DNA of 64,000 bases from Bacteroidetes bacterium 46-16 (GCA_001897835.1 MKUN01000028.1:248001-312000), one strand, 5' to 3'; shown: positions 39,777-50,438, numbered from the stretch's first letter. The notes: a model not told the origin generated them from the sequence alone. Translations and numbers: made by a program.

Positions 39777-42700
39777 TTAACGTAGCAATACCAGCTTTTG
39801 GTATGCACTGCTTTGTGCACCTGTTGCGGTAGCTATGTTCACGCGATACACATATACGCCCGCAGGCAGCTTGGCACCGCGGTCACTCGTTCCGTCCCAT
39901 GTTATTTCATTACTCCGGCTGTTAGTGGGGGTAAAGCTCTGCCTGATCTTCCGCACGGCCACACCTGCTGTGCTGTATATATTTATTTCCACATCCAGCG
40001 CCTCTCCGGGATGATTGTGCTCAAAGAAGAAATGAGTGACATCCTTAAAGGGGTTAGGGTAGTTGATAAGGTCCTGCACTTTTACAATAGCGCCGTCCAC
40101 CACTTCAAAGTTCACCACGCCCTCTCCCGAATTGTTGTTCACGTCCCATGCTTTTACTACTATGGTATGCTTGCCCACGCTCAGTCCGTTGAGCGGGAAG
40201 TACACATGCCCGCGTTGGTACGTATTAGGCTCTGTTTCATAATAGTCGTTCAGTATATAAGGCACTTCAATATCTCCGTCCATCACTGCCGTAAGGTCAT
40301 GGCCCACTGCATTGCCTGAAACATTGATGCCTATTTCGTCTTCCAGGCTCACATACAGCAGGGTATTAGGCCCGGTTATACCCCCGTCTTTGAACAGGCT
40401 GTCCCCTATGTAAGGCTTTACTATAGGTGCTACATTATCTGTCACAGGGTTGTCAGAATAACCGCCTATAGAAAAAGTAGTGTCTGCACCCGCAGCATCG
40501 GTGATGCCGTTTTCGGCATATGAGCTTAATTTGCCTTTGCCAAATTCATAGTTAATGTCCTTAGGCACGATAAAAGCATAGGAAAATTGCCCGTTCGTTA
40601 CAGTAGCCTTCCCCTTGTATATGATGTTATTCTGTGTTTGGAATGATTTATTACCATAGTAAGTGGTCACATTAGTGGTCCTGGGCTTGTCATAAAACGA
40701 CACATATAGCTTACCGTTAAAATCCGTCAGCACCTCGCCATTATCACCCCTTACGCTACCATAAACCATATAGGACCCAAGGGCGCTCAGGGTATCAACA
40801 ACTGATGATGAACTGCTGTTCTTTATAGAATCGGTAACCACAGTATATTGGGGGAAATCGGGTAGTAGTGCCGGGTCGCCTAAAAGAGCAAATTTCCTGA
40901 AGTTGATCAGTGTGCCCGCATCCTGTACCGTATGGTAGGTCTCATTCTTGCCAATACGGAATGCATCCCCGAAGCGGTACCATTTATTGTTGGGCAGGTG
41001 CGTGAATTGCGACCTCAGGAATGCTTCGTTCAATATCCTGTTTGAGTACTGGTACACTAATTGCGTAGTGGTGAGCCCTGCTATTGCACCGCCATTATGT
41101 TTTAATACCAGTGCCTCTCCCGCCGATACATACGATGGCTGGTCAAAGCGGCCAAAATCACATGTCGCGGTCACCATAAAGGGCAGATGATCGTAGTTGG
41201 TCCAGGCATTGTAATCATCAGAGGTTAATATTCGTTTCCCCGACCATACTGAAGTATTGCCATGACCGCTGTAATTCACAAAAAAGCAGCCTTTGTATAT
41301 CTGGTCGTTGATGATCTTATTCGCCTGCGGGCACCTGGCACCTCCCGGGCTCGATACCGTTGGCAGTGCATCGAGGAACACCTTCGTATGGTTATAAATG
41401 ATACTGCCGTTGGTTACCGTTTGGCACATAAGTTTACCATCATCCATATGGGGGCCTGCAGGGTCTTCATTATCAGCTACAACAAGGTCTTGCAGCCGCC
41501 AGGGGCCAAGCGATGCGGGGCTTTTATAATGTTTGATCTTTTCCACCATCGCCATCGCATCCGCTTCGCTGTTAACAGGGAAGCGTCCCATTCCCAGGTC
41601 CAGAGTATTGGCAATGCTGGTATTGCTGATATTTTCATTGTCGTCCAGGAAACCAAAAAAGTCATCATTGCAGAAACTGCTGATCAGGTAATGTGATTCT
41701 TCCGACTCGTATATCGGCACATAATCATTGTTGTTGGTCACCCTGTTTTTAGGGTCATAAGAGGCATCTCCTATCAGCAGCAGGTAGCGGGGCATTTGAG
41801 TAGTGTCATTGCCTGCCCGCACATAGAACATACGTGCAAAATCCCTTATGGCGCTTATGTCCTTTGAGCCTGATGAGAACTCATTATATACCTGTGGGGT
41901 CGTGGCTACAGCTACCCGCATATTATCCTGCGTGCGGTGAAAATCGGCTATTGCATTGGCCGCATCAAGGAAATCGGGATGCGTAACGATGATCAGGTCC
42001 ACCTGTCCCGCTCCGTGCAGGTTTTGATTGGCCACACCGCCTACATATTCCGGTACATTTAATTGGCTGCTGTTCAGGGCCGCGAATTCATGCAATGTAT
42101 CCGCATATTGCGAAAAGCTGTAAGTACTGCCCGATAGCGTACCGCTCATGCGTACAGGTTCCAGCGGGTTGGTCACATCCCACACTTGTGTATTGCTGCT
42201 GGCATTGGCTATCTGGTAACTGGCTTTGTTGCCTGCACCCGTACTGTTAAGATCGCGGAAGGTGAATTGTGAGGCATTAAAACTTAAACCGCGTCGTGTA
42301 TTGATTTCTATATAGTCAAGATACCCTTTGTCATCGCTGGAGTACGGCTGGTACGTAAGCGCTACTGTAGCAGTACCGCTAAGCGCCATATTGAAATCGG
42401 CATTTTTTTCCAGTATGGTATTCATTTCATCGGTCTGCCCGGCTTGCGAATCAAATACAATGGTACTTTTTAGATTGCCGTTCACAGTAACCTTAAAGGT
42501 ATTACTAAGTGCTGCAGAGCGTGAGCCCAGTACGATGTGGAATTTCGCGGAGTCAACCGTATTGCCCAGGTCAAAAGTAAAAGAGCCAGTGGTCGTAAAT
42601 CCAGGGCCGCTGCTATAGGCTTCGCCCCACCATTGTTTGCCGAAACCGCCCATATTCACAAGGTCCTGCTCATGCAGGGCATAGTCATTATAGCTGTTTA

Positions 42701-43535
42701 CGGTTACGTTGCTTTGCGGTATATCGCTTTGGTTCGCCACACGCTCCCCGGGGGCATCGAAATTGATGAAATAATAGGCCTTGTCGTCATACAGGTTGCC
42801 CTTATGACGAAAAACGGGATAGAAGGGGTCTTTGGTCCATGCCACAGGTCCCTGGGCGTAGAACACTACATAATCTCCCTGGTTAAAAGCATTGTCACCA
42901 CCGTCATTTACCCATATGGCATTTTCTGTCAGGCCATCGGGCCTGGCTATGGCATTGTTTTCCGGCAGCATATGGCCGCCATTCCCGAATACACGGATGT
43001 TGGCCGGGTTAATGTTGGCGGGGTTCACACCCATCTGGCTCAGCAGGTTGTAATCAATTTTATAAAAGCCGGTCTCGGAAACAGATATTTTATACCAGGT
43101 ACCACTTGCCAGCGGCGAGTTGGTGGCAGTGCCTTTGGCTGCTGTTTTGCTGTAGCTGAAAGGAGCTTCACCACCGGCATCCTCTTTGACAACAGCAGTA
43201 AAACTGCTGAGCTGCTTTACCTCCTGGCTACCGGTAGCTGCACTGTATGCAGGTACCGATATGAGGGCAAAGGGGCGTTTGCGGTCCTTACCCAGCGTTA
43301 CATTAAATTTTGAGGGGTCGGCAGGGATAGCATCCACAGGCAAAGCCACACCGCCGGTATAGCTTACATCCTCCAGGCTGATCTTGGGCATCCTGTAATG
43401 GTCAAGCCATATTTTTTTGGTTACATAGCCATCATGTATCTCGTCTTTTGATACGCCGAATGCATGGTCAGGTCCGGCCTTCGCTGAAAAGAAGGCTATG
43501 GATGATACCGCAATTGTTATTGCAACTTTTCTCAT
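39777..43535 (-). CDS. porU: T9SS sortase PorU (C25 peptidase family)
   Basis: VNYSGHGNTSVW, ATCDFGRFD; 1252 aa; adjacent porV and gldJ. Confidence 0.93.
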   Translation of the reverse strand: MRKVAITIAVSSIAFFSAKAGPDHAFGVSKDEIHDGYVTKKIWLDHYRMPKISLEDVSYTGGVALPVDAIPADPSKFNVTLGKDRKRPFALISVPAYSAATGSQEVKQLSSFTAVVKEDAGGEAPFSYSKTAAKGTATNSPLASGTWYKISVSETGFYKIDYNLLSQMGVNPANINPANIRVFGNGGHMLPENNAIARPDGLTENAIWVNDGGDNAFNQGDYVVFYAQGPVAWTKDPFYPVFRHKGNLYDDKAYYFINFDAPGERVANQSDIPQSNVTVNSYNDYALHEQDLVNMGGFGKQWWGEAYSSGPGFTTTGSFTFDLGNTVDSAKFHIVLGSRSAALSNTFKVTVNGNLKSTIVFDSQAGQTDEMNTILEKNADFNMALSGTATVALTYQPYSSDDKGYLDYIEINTRRGLSFNASQFTFRDLNSTGAGNKASYQIANASSNTQVWDVTNPLEPVRMSGTLSGSTYSFSQYADTLHEFAALNSSQLNVPEYVGGVANQNLHGAGQVDLIIVTHPDFLDAANAIADFHRTQDNMRVAVATTPQVYNEFSSGSKDISAIRDFARMFYVRAGNDTTQMPRYLLLIGDASYDPKNRVTNNNDYVPIYESEESHYLISSFCNDDFFGFLDDNENISNTSIANTLDLGMGRFPVNSEADAMAMVEKIKHYKSPASLGPWRLQDLVVADNEDPAGPHMDDGKLMCQTVTNGSIIYNHTKVFLDALPTVSSPGGARCPQANKIINDQIYKGCFFVNYSGHGNTSVWSGKRILTSDDYNAWTNYDHLPFMVTATCDFGRFDQPSYVSAGEALVLKHNGGAIAGLTTTQLVYQYSNRILNEAFLRSQFTHLPNNKWYRFGDAFRIGKNETYHTVQDAGTLINFRKFALLGDPALLPDFPQYTVVTDSIKNSSSSSVVDTLSALGSYMVYGSVRGDNGEVLTDFNGKLYVSFYDKPRTTNVTTYYGNKSFQTQNNIIYKGKATVTNGQFSYAFIVPKDINYEFGKGKLSSYAENGITDAAGADTTFSIGGYSDNPVTDNVAPIVKPYIGDSLFKDGGITGPNTLLYVSLEDEIGINVSGNAVGHDLTAVMDGDIEVPYILNDYYETEPNTYQRGHVYFPLNGLSVGKHTIVVKAWDVNNNSGEGVVNFEVVDGAIVKVQDLINYPNPFKDVTHFFFEHNHPGEALDVEINIYSTAGVAVRKIRQSFTPTNSRSNEITWDGTSDRGAKLPAGVYVYRVNIATATGAQSSAYQKLVLLR

Positions 43536-43789
43536 TTTTTATAACTTAGCCGGGTTAAGGGATATATTTTCAAAATTAAGCAATAAAAATAAGCCGTAGA
43601 TATTGCTGTCTACGGTAATATATTAACGCCGGATTTGAAAAAATAGTATAAATACAGGTAAAATGCCTTAAAAACTGCTTTTTTTTTATTCAAAACCTGG
43701 AAAGCTTGACATTTTGAAAAGAATGCTCTAACATTGTAACACTTTTAGGAGTTATCAACAAATTTGTAGCAAAATATTTTTCTCTGATT

Positions 43790-45325
43790 ATGAAAAAATC
43801 TGTTATCGGCCTGAGCTTGCTGTATTTAGGAGCAGCTACTCTTTTCTCAGCTTGCTCTTCGAACAAATCCAGTCACCCGTCCAATGTTTCTACTGCGACA
43901 GGGTGGGATTATAACGATAAGCGCTTAGGTGGCTTCCCCCTTGCAGATTATCCCGGGCAGCAAACTGGTCCAGGCCTGACATTTGTAATGGGTGGCCGTT
44001 TTACTATGGGCCAGACTCAGGATGACCTCCCTACTTATGAGCACAATAATATACCTCGTACCGTGTCGGTATCGTCTTTTTACATGGACGAAACTGAAGT
44101 TGCGAACGTTCACTATCGTGAATATATATATTGGCTAAGGCGTACCTATGGTTCGGATTATCCCGAATTAATAGCTAAAGCCTATCCCGATACTACTTGC
44201 TGGCGCCAGGCCCTTTCTTACAACGAGCCACTGGTAAAATATTATTTCAGCCACGCTGCATATAACTTTTATCCGGTTGTAGGTGTTAACTGGAACCAGG
44301 CACAGGAGTTTTGTAACTGGCGTACTGACCGCGTTAATGAAATGATCCTCATTAAAGAAGGTAAGCTGAAAAGAAATCCTAACCAGGTGAACGAAGACGT
44401 GTTCAATACAGAAACATATGCTTATGGCCAGTACGAAGGTACTGTTGGTAAAAAACGTATGAGGGATCTCGATCCAAGCGGTTCAGGCACACGTAACGTA
44501 AACTTCGGTGATGGTTACCTCCTTCCTGCTTACCGCCTCCCTACAGAAGCTGAATGGGAATATGCAGCTATCGGGCAGTTAGGCAATAACCCCGAGCCGG
44601 CTACTAAACGCCGTCGTGGTGAAGAAGTTTATACAAACCGTAATATATACGCTTGGGGCGATGCAGGCAATACTCGTTATGAAGTACGTAACGAATATCA
44701 GGGTCAGTTCTTCGGCAACTTTAAGCGTGGCCGTGGTGACGTAATGGGTATAGCCGGTGGTCTTAATGATAACGCCGATATCCCTGCTCCTGTTTATTCA
44801 TTCAATCCTAACGTTTATGGCTTGTACAACATGTCGGGTAACGTGAGCGAATGGACATTGGATACTTACCGTCCTACTTACGACGATCTTAACGATTTCC
44901 GTCCCTTCCGTGGTAATGTTTATGAAACATACAAGCGTATTGCTGAAGATAATTCACTGGAAGATAAAGATAGCATTGGTCATATCCCTACACGTCCTAT
45001 GACAAGGGATGAGATCACTGCTACTAATAACTATGACTCCAGGGATGCAGATGCACGCGACTACAGGGATGGCGATACACTGTCTCAGTTTGTGTACAGC
45101 TTCGGTACCAATACCCTCGTGAGCAATGAAGCTAAAGTGATCAAAGGTGGTTCATGGGCCGATCGCGCTTACTGGATGTCACCCGGCACACGTCGTTTCA
45201 TGCAGGCTAACCAGTCTAGCCCAACAGTTGGTTTCCGTTGCGTAATGGATCGCCTCGGTAGCCCCGACAAAGACGATGATCCGCTGAAAGGTGGTAACCG
45301 CTTTGGCAAACAAAAGAGGAAATAG
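43790..45325 (+). CDS. gldJ: Gliding motility lipoprotein GldJ (FGE-sulfatase-like)
   Basis: Lipobox FSACSSN; MGGRFTMGQTQDD, DETEVANVHYREY, GGSWADRAYW, VGFRCVMD. Confidence 0.9.
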   Translation: MKKSVIGLSLLYLGAATLFSACSSNKSSHPSNVSTATGWDYNDKRLGGFPLADYPGQQTGPGLTFVMGGRFTMGQTQDDLPTYEHNNIPRTVSVSSFYMDETEVANVHYREYIYWLRRTYGSDYPELIAKAYPDTTCWRQALSYNEPLVKYYFSHAAYNFYPVVGVNWNQAQEFCNWRTDRVNEMILIKEGKLKRNPNQVNEDVFNTETYAYGQYEGTVGKKRMRDLDPSGSGTRNVNFGDGYLLPAYRLPTEAEWEYAAIGQLGNNPEPATKRRRGEEVYTNRNIYAWGDAGNTRYEVRNEYQGQFFGNFKRGRGDVMGIAGGLNDNADIPAPVYSFNPNVYGLYNMSGNVSEWTLDTYRPTYDDLNDFRPFRGNVYETYKRIAEDNSLEDKDSIGHIPTRPMTRDEITATNNYDSRDADARDYRDGDTLSQFVYSFGTNTLVSNEAKVIKGGSWADRAYWMSPGTRRFMQANQSSPTVGFRCVMDRLGSPDKDDDPLKGGNRFGKQKRK

Positions 45326-45341
45326 ATAATTGCTGAAAGAT

Positions 45342-45381
45342 AAAAAGAGAAGTCCCCGCATATTGCGGGGCTTCTCTTTTT
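45342..45381 (+). terminator. Terminator of gldJ
   Basis: aaaaagagaag-tccccgcatattgcgggg-cttctcttttt. Confidence 0.9.
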
Positions 45382-45442
45382 ATAATAATGTTTTACTTAT
45401 TTGCGCTTATTGTCTAATGAAATAAATGCAGGAGAAGCGTAC

Positions 45443-45733
45443 TTATTCTTTATCCAATACGCTGTCGATCTTCTGTGCCAGTTCTTTGAGGTTTTCCTGC
45501 AAAATCGGGTCCATTACTGCATCTAAGGCATGGTCGGCGGCATAAGACAGCAGGCACATCGCGATAAAGTCCTGGTCATCTTTTCCAGCATAGCTGTTAC
45601 GCATTTCCTGTACCTTCAGGTCGGCCAGCTTCACCGCTTTACGCACGGCTTCTTCCTCCTCCTGTTTGATACGGATGCGGTAGCTGCGGCCAGACAGCCA
45701 TACATTTATCGATATGTAACCTTCGTCACTCAT
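45443..45733 (-). CDS. zapA: Cell division protein ZapA
   Basis: ISINVWLSGRSYRIRIKQEEEEAVRKAVKLADLKV; ZapA size and layout. Confidence 0.85.
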   Translation of the reverse strand: MSDEGYISINVWLSGRSYRIRIKQEEEEAVRKAVKLADLKVQEMRNSYAGKDDQDFIAMCLLSYAADHALDAVMDPILQENLKELAQKIDSVLDKE

Positions 45734-45736
45734 ATA

Positions 45737-46366
45737 TTATTGTGTTACGGTAGCAGGGGTAGCTTTTTTATGTACAAGCCTCTTTTGAAAGAATACTAAA
45801 GTTAACACGCCAATGGAAATAGCCGCATCGGCTATATTGAATACCGGTTCAAAGAATTCAAATTTTTCTCCCCCTGCAAATGGTACCCATGAGGGAAGAT
45901 GTACCGTAAATAAAGGGAAATAAAGCATGTCAACAACCCGGCCATGCAAAAATTTACCATAACCATGCCCCATTGCGGTCAGGTGGGCAAGGTCAAAAGT
46001 GCTTTCGGTAAATATAAGCCCGTAGAACATACTGTCTATCAGGTTGCCCATAGCACCAGCAAGGATCAGCGCACCGCATATGATGGTACCCCTGCTGTAT
46101 TTTTTTATAACGAGTTTCTTTAGCAGGAAAAAACCAAATATCACAGCCCCAAGCCTGAAGAGGGTAAGCACTACTTTCCCAATATCGGCCTGGCTTAGCT
46201 TCATGCCGAAGGCCATACCTTCATTCTCTATAAAATGCAGCCGGAACCAGTGTCCCATCACATTTACTTCCTGCCCATAGTAGAAATGAGTCTTAATATA
46301 AAACTTCAATAACTGGTCAAAAAATATGACGAGCAATACTATGATTATGGCGTGCCGGTACTTCAC
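45737..46366 (-). CDS. lspA: Lipoprotein signal peptidase
   Basis: IIFDQLLKFYIKTH-type N terminus; GNLIDSMFYG; FNIADAAISIGV. Confidence 0.92.
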   Translation of the reverse strand: MKYRHAIIIVLLVIFFDQLLKFYIKTHFYYGQEVNVMGHWFRLHFIENEGMAFGMKLSQADIGKVVLTLFRLGAVIFGFFLLKKLVIKKYSRGTIICGALILAGAMGNLIDSMFYGLIFTESTFDLAHLTAMGHGYGKFLHGRVVDMLYFPLFTVHLPSWVPFAGGEKFEFFEPVFNIADAAISIGVLTLVFFQKRLVHKKATPATVTQ

Positions 46367-46432
46367 TGTTTTTACTTTATTGCGCCAAAGATAACCATTG
46401 GCAATTTATGATTACTGATTTTTGTGCTTAAA

Positions 46433-47437
46433 TTAACTTACTGCTGCGGCCCGCTCAAAGATCACCTGTAGTAATGTTTGCCCCACAGCTTTCAGCGTGT
46501 TTTTATCAATAATGCTCATGTTGTCATTGTGTGTGTGCCAGTGGGCAGCAAAAGGGCTTTCCGTCATCAGCGAAAGGTTTATAATGTCGATAGTGGGTAT
46601 ATGTGCCAGCTCATTTACATATTCATGGTCGTCTGTAATGGCAGCACCCTTTGCATAGGTGAAGTAAGAGGAATAACCGGCCCTGCCGGCAGCAGCCCAT
46701 ACCTGTTGCTGCACATCATGCGCATACCTTCCCGATAGCTCTTCCATCGGGAATTGTGCATTCTTAGCCCCTGCCATATCCAGTAATATCCCGAAGTCTG
46801 CATGATACCCCGGCACATGCGGATGCAAAGCCCAGTATTGGGTACCCAGGCAATAGGAGTCATCCCCCCATTCAGTTTTACCGTAGTCTTCCACGTCGGT
46901 AAAGAGTATATCTATACCTGTTTCCGGCGATAAATTGTTGATTTTCAATTGTCGGGCCACTTCAAGCAATATGCCGACCCCGCTGCCTGCATCATCGGCG
47001 GCATCTATAGGCTTATCCTTGTCTTTGGTATCCATGTCGGCCCACATGCGGCTATCCCAGTGGGTCAGCAGCAATATCCTTTTGCTGGCTTTGGGATTAA
47101 TGACCCCTATAAGATTGATACATGGCAGTATTTTACCATCACCGCCCCTTACGCTCGTCTCCTGCCGGTAAACGGTATCACAATAGGCCTTCAGTCTATC
47201 TTCCATCCAGGCTGCACATTTTTGCTGGGCCTGCGATCCCGGGGTTCTCGGCCCGAAGGCCACTTGCGTGGCTACGCTTTGGTAAGCACTGTCTGCATTG
47301 AAGGGAGGCACATTAATAACCGGGGTGTTTTTTTCACTTGCAGTATTACCGGGGGCTTGCTGCTCGCCACTATTACATCCTGCGGTCATAAGCAGGCTGC
47401 AGGCCATGAGCGGCAGCATATAATATCGTATTTGCAT
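46433..47437 (-). CDS. M28-family / glutaminyl-peptide cyclotransferase-like lipoprotein
   Basis: Lipobox MTAGCNSG; LLTHWDSRMWAD, DAADDAGSGVGILLEVAR, DVEDYG. Confidence 0.85.
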   Translation of the reverse strand: MQIRYYMLPLMACSLLMTAGCNSGEQQAPGNTASEKNTPVINVPPFNADSAYQSVATQVAFGPRTPGSQAQQKCAAWMEDRLKAYCDTVYRQETSVRGGDGKILPCINLIGVINPKASKRILLLTHWDSRMWADMDTKDKDKPIDAADDAGSGVGILLEVARQLKINNLSPETGIDILFTDVEDYGKTEWGDDSYCLGTQYWALHPHVPGYHADFGILLDMAGAKNAQFPMEELSGRYAHDVQQQVWAAAGRAGYSSYFTYAKGAAITDDHEYVNELAHIPTIDIINLSLMTESPFAAHWHTHNDNMSIIDKNTLKAVGQTLLQVIFERAAAVS

Positions 47438-47507
47438 CTTTCCTTAAAAATATTTGCCTCATCCGTTAAGACAAGGCAAATATCATTTTTTTTATAAAAA
47501 GCTTTTG

Positions 47508-48395
47508 TTATTGTTTCAACTCAGTTTCTGCTGCCTGCAGCACGCGCTTATCGTTCGTTTCTGCATTCGAGATAAAGGCTACTACCTTGCAGTGCTCCGC
47601 TTTCCATTCCGGGTTTACCTTATACAGGTAGCTGCGGGTGAATACCCTCCCGGCGGTTTTAGTATTCAGGCTGTCCAGTACCGGTGATCCCAGTGTGGCC
47701 GATACAAAGCCACGTAATACAGCCTTGAAATTATAGCTCGAGTCTATCGGGTCGGGGGCAGCTGCAGGGTCCTCCTGGTAGTCGATCAGGTCGCTCTCCG
47801 TTATGGCCACAGATAGCGTATTTTTTGTGCTCACATCTTGGGTATAAGCCGCTTTTACAACAATATAGGCAGTGTCACCTGCTGTGTTCAGTGAGCTGCT
47901 TATAGTAAGGTTTACAGAAGGTACACTATCCAGGTATTTATTGATAATACCTGACCATTGGGTACTGAAAAACAGTTCGGGTGTGCTCGACGTCACAGCC
48001 AGGCGGTTGATGCCCGCAACAGGCATACCGCTTATTCCATTATACACGCTGTTACCAAGGTCGGTTCCCTCCTGTGTCCGGAAGTCATACTTTGCTCCTT
48101 CCCATGGTTCCGATTGCGTAAAGTTGAAAATATGCAGCCCAAGGCTCGCTATCCTGTTGGGATGTTGTGTTTCCAGCGAGCTCAAAATTTCTCTTGCTGC
48201 CGGGCAGTTAGAGCAGCTTGCACCGGTAAACTCTTCTACCAGTACCACGCGTTGCTGTGGTGCTTCGGTAGCCGCAGTATAAGTTGAATCTTTTGCTGTG
48301 TGGCCGCCAAGGTCTATGATCGGGCCTTTTTCTTTACACGAACTTAATATTGCTAATGCAATGATGAAGCTGGCATATGATATTTTCTTCGTCAC
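47508..48395 (-). CDS. Omp28-related lipoprotein with thioredoxin-like motif
   Basis: Lipobox AILSSCKEK; VLVEEFTGASCSNCPAAREIL. Confidence 0.85.
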   Translation of the reverse strand: MTKKISYASFIIALAILSSCKEKGPIIDLGGHTAKDSTYTAATEAPQQRVVLVEEFTGASCSNCPAAREILSSLETQHPNRIASLGLHIFNFTQSEPWEGAKYDFRTQEGTDLGNSVYNGISGMPVAGINRLAVTSSTPELFFSTQWSGIINKYLDSVPSVNLTISSSLNTAGDTAYIVVKAAYTQDVSTKNTLSVAITESDLIDYQEDPAAAPDPIDSSYNFKAVLRGFVSATLGSPVLDSLNTKTAGRVFTRSYLYKVNPEWKAEHCKVVAFISNAETNDKRVLQAAETELKQ

Positions 48396-48515
48396 TTATA
48401 TATATTTTGTGGCTACGAATTTACTAAACATAATACAATTACTCAGACGGTAAGCGTAAAAATCCTGTCATAAAGCTGCATTTAGTTAACTTTACCTTTC
48501 GGTAAACAGCTAATC

Positions 48516-48902
48516 ATGGAAGAAAGTAAGCGGCAAAAGCAGGTGGCACAGGTGGTGCTCGAAGAAATGAGCGATATTTTTCAGCGCGAAGGTATGAATA
48601 TAGTTGATGGTGGTATGGTGTCTATATCAAAGGTCATGGTCACCCCCGACCTGCTTGAGGCCCGTATCTACATCAGCTTTTTCCAGGTAGGCGACCAGGC
48701 TAAATTATTGCAGGAGATAAAGGACCGTAGTGGTGAATGGCGTAACCTGCTGGGCCGCAGGGTTAGGAACCAACTGCGCCGTGTGCCCGAATTGCATTTC
48801 TTCACCGACGATACATTGGACCACGTCTTCCGGATGGAAGAACTCTTTAAAAAGATCAATGAAGAGCGCGCCGGGCGTGGTCAGGATACAGATAATCAGT
48901 AA
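48516..48902 (+). CDS. rbfA: Ribosome-binding factor A
   Basis: Small protein; ISKVMVTPDLLEARIYISF; LRRVPELHFFTDDTLDH. Confidence 0.93.
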   Translation: MEESKRQKQVAQVVLEEMSDIFQREGMNIVDGGMVSISKVMVTPDLLEARIYISFFQVGDQAKLLQEIKDRSGEWRNLLGRRVRNQLRRVPELHFFTDDTLDHVFRMEELFKKINEERAGRGQDTDNQ

Positions 48903-50140
48903 TGAACAATACCTTGGTATGGCAGCTCGCCTTCAGGTACCTGCGGGGTAAGCGCACGGCAAATGCAGTGCCTGTCTTGTCACGCATAAGTATGGTGGCC
49001 ATAGCCGTAGGCAGTTGTGCCATGATCGTGCTCTTCTCCGTTTTCAATGGCTTCGAATACCTGGTTAAAGATCTCTACAAAGCCTTCTACCCCGATATAA
49101 AGATCAGCCCGGCTAAAGGCAAGTTTTTTAAACTTGAAGATACGAAGCTGGCTAGCATAAAAGCATTGCCGGGTGTAGCCGCATTAAGCTATGTGCTCGA
49201 AGATAAGGTCTACGTGATCACCGACAATAACGATCAGAACGTAGCCACCATTAAGGGTATCGACAACAATTATTTCAAGGTCAATAATGTAGGCCCGTAC
49301 ATTACTGATGGGCGCGATTCGGTTGTCGCCGGCGATATACCCACCGCCATCATTGGCGAGCAAATGGCCAATAGGTTAGGCCTCGATCCTAATAGCGCCT
49401 TTAGTAAACTAATTGCCTATTATCCCAATGCACACGCTACTAATATCGCACTCGATCCCGCAGCGGCATTCCGCTCCTTACAGTTAAAGGCCGATGGCGT
49501 TTTCCGGGTGCAGGACGAGTTCGACAGCAAGTATATACTTGCCCCCCTCACCCTTGTGCAGTATCTCCTGCAGCAGGATGGCAGCTATTCTTCCATTGAG
49601 ATAAAACTGGCCGAAGGGGCCGATAAAGATGCATTGAAAAAGCAGGTACAGCAGATTACAGGCCCTTCATTGCATACACAGACACGCTTTGAGCAGAATA
49701 AGACCCTTTACCTGGTAATGCGTACCGAAAAATGGGCTGTGTATGCGATACTGCTCCTTGTCCTGCTTATTGCATCCTTCAATATGATCGGTGCATTGTC
49801 ACTCCTCGTGCTTGAAAAAAGGAAAGATATGGCCATACTCAGGGCCATTGGTGCCCAGCCAGCCGATGTGCGCAGGATATTTATTGCCGAAGGTGTTTTA
49901 TGGTCGCTTACTGGTGGCCTTACTGGCTTGCTATTTGGCTTGCTGCTCTGCCTCGGTCAAAAACAGTTTGGCTGGATAAAATTGCAGGGGTCATTTATTA
50001 TAGAGTCATATCCCGTACGCGTGCAGCCATTCGATCTGTTGCTTATCATAGCCACCATATTGCTGGTCGGGCTGATAGCTGCCTGGTTCCCTGCCATGCG
50101 TGCCATGAAGGGCACCGATATGCCCGGCTTAAAAAGCTAA
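48902..50140 (+). CDS. LolC/LolE-type FtsX-family ABC permease
   Basis: LAFRYLRGKR; FNMIGALSLLVLEKRKDMAILRAIGAQPADVRRIF. Confidence 0.92.
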   Translation: MNNTLVWQLAFRYLRGKRTANAVPVLSRISMVAIAVGSCAMIVLFSVFNGFEYLVKDLYKAFYPDIKISPAKGKFFKLEDTKLASIKALPGVAALSYVLEDKVYVITDNNDQNVATIKGIDNNYFKVNNVGPYITDGRDSVVAGDIPTAIIGEQMANRLGLDPNSAFSKLIAYYPNAHATNIALDPAAAFRSLQLKADGVFRVQDEFDSKYILAPLTLVQYLLQQDGSYSSIEIKLAEGADKDALKKQVQQITGPSLHTQTRFEQNKTLYLVMRTEKWAVYAILLLVLLIASFNMIGALSLLVLEKRKDMAILRAIGAQPADVRRIFIAEGVLWSLTGGLTGLLFGLLLCLGQKQFGWIKLQGSFIIESYPVRVQPFDLLLIIATILLVGLIAAWFPAMRAMKGTDMPGLKS

Positions 50141-50191
50141 TGACCGCCACCCCTCCCTAAGTATGCCACTGCTCTAAGTGTACCCCTCCCC

Positions 50192-50239
50192 AAAGTGTGC
50201 CACACCTCTATAGGCTACCACGTTGGTGTGGCACACTTT
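50192..50239 (+). terminator. Perfect 15-bp inverted repeat downstream of the FtsX-family permease
   Basis: aaagtgtgccacacc (50192-50206) / ggtgtggcacacttt (50225-50239). Confidence 0.55.
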
Positions 50240-50343
50240 ATTTCACTTCACGCTCCATCATATTTGGTGTGGCACACTTTATTTCACTTCATGCTCCATC
50301 ATATTGGTGTGGCACACTTTACTTCGCTTCATTCCCTTTCATT
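50223..50343 (+). repeat. Three tandem ~40-41 bp repeats
   Basis: Units begin TTGGTGTGGCACACTTTA at 50223, 50264 and 50304, followed by TTTCACTTCAYGCTCCATCATA (third unit degenerate). Confidence 0.9.
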
Positions 50344-50385
50344 TTATTAATACCTGATAATCACTTCTTTAATAGCTAAAATAGC

Positions 50386-50438
50386 GGTATGATACCCCTG
50401 GAAACAGGGTATCATACCCTCAAAATCGGGGTATCATA
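50386..50438. repeat. Three copies of a near-palindromic GGTATGATACCC motif in alternating orientation
   Basis: ggtatgataccc (50386-50397), gggtatcatacc (50407-50418), ggggtatcata (50428-50438); the first two form a perfect 12-bp inverted repeat. Confidence 0.85.

Noticed and set aside
42537-43313. 258-aa ORF opposite porU
   Set aside because: Antisense shadow of porU; no RBS or domain evidence.
50223-50343. CRISPR-like array
   Set aside because: Units are contiguous with no unique spacers and no cas genes nearby; simple tandem repeats.
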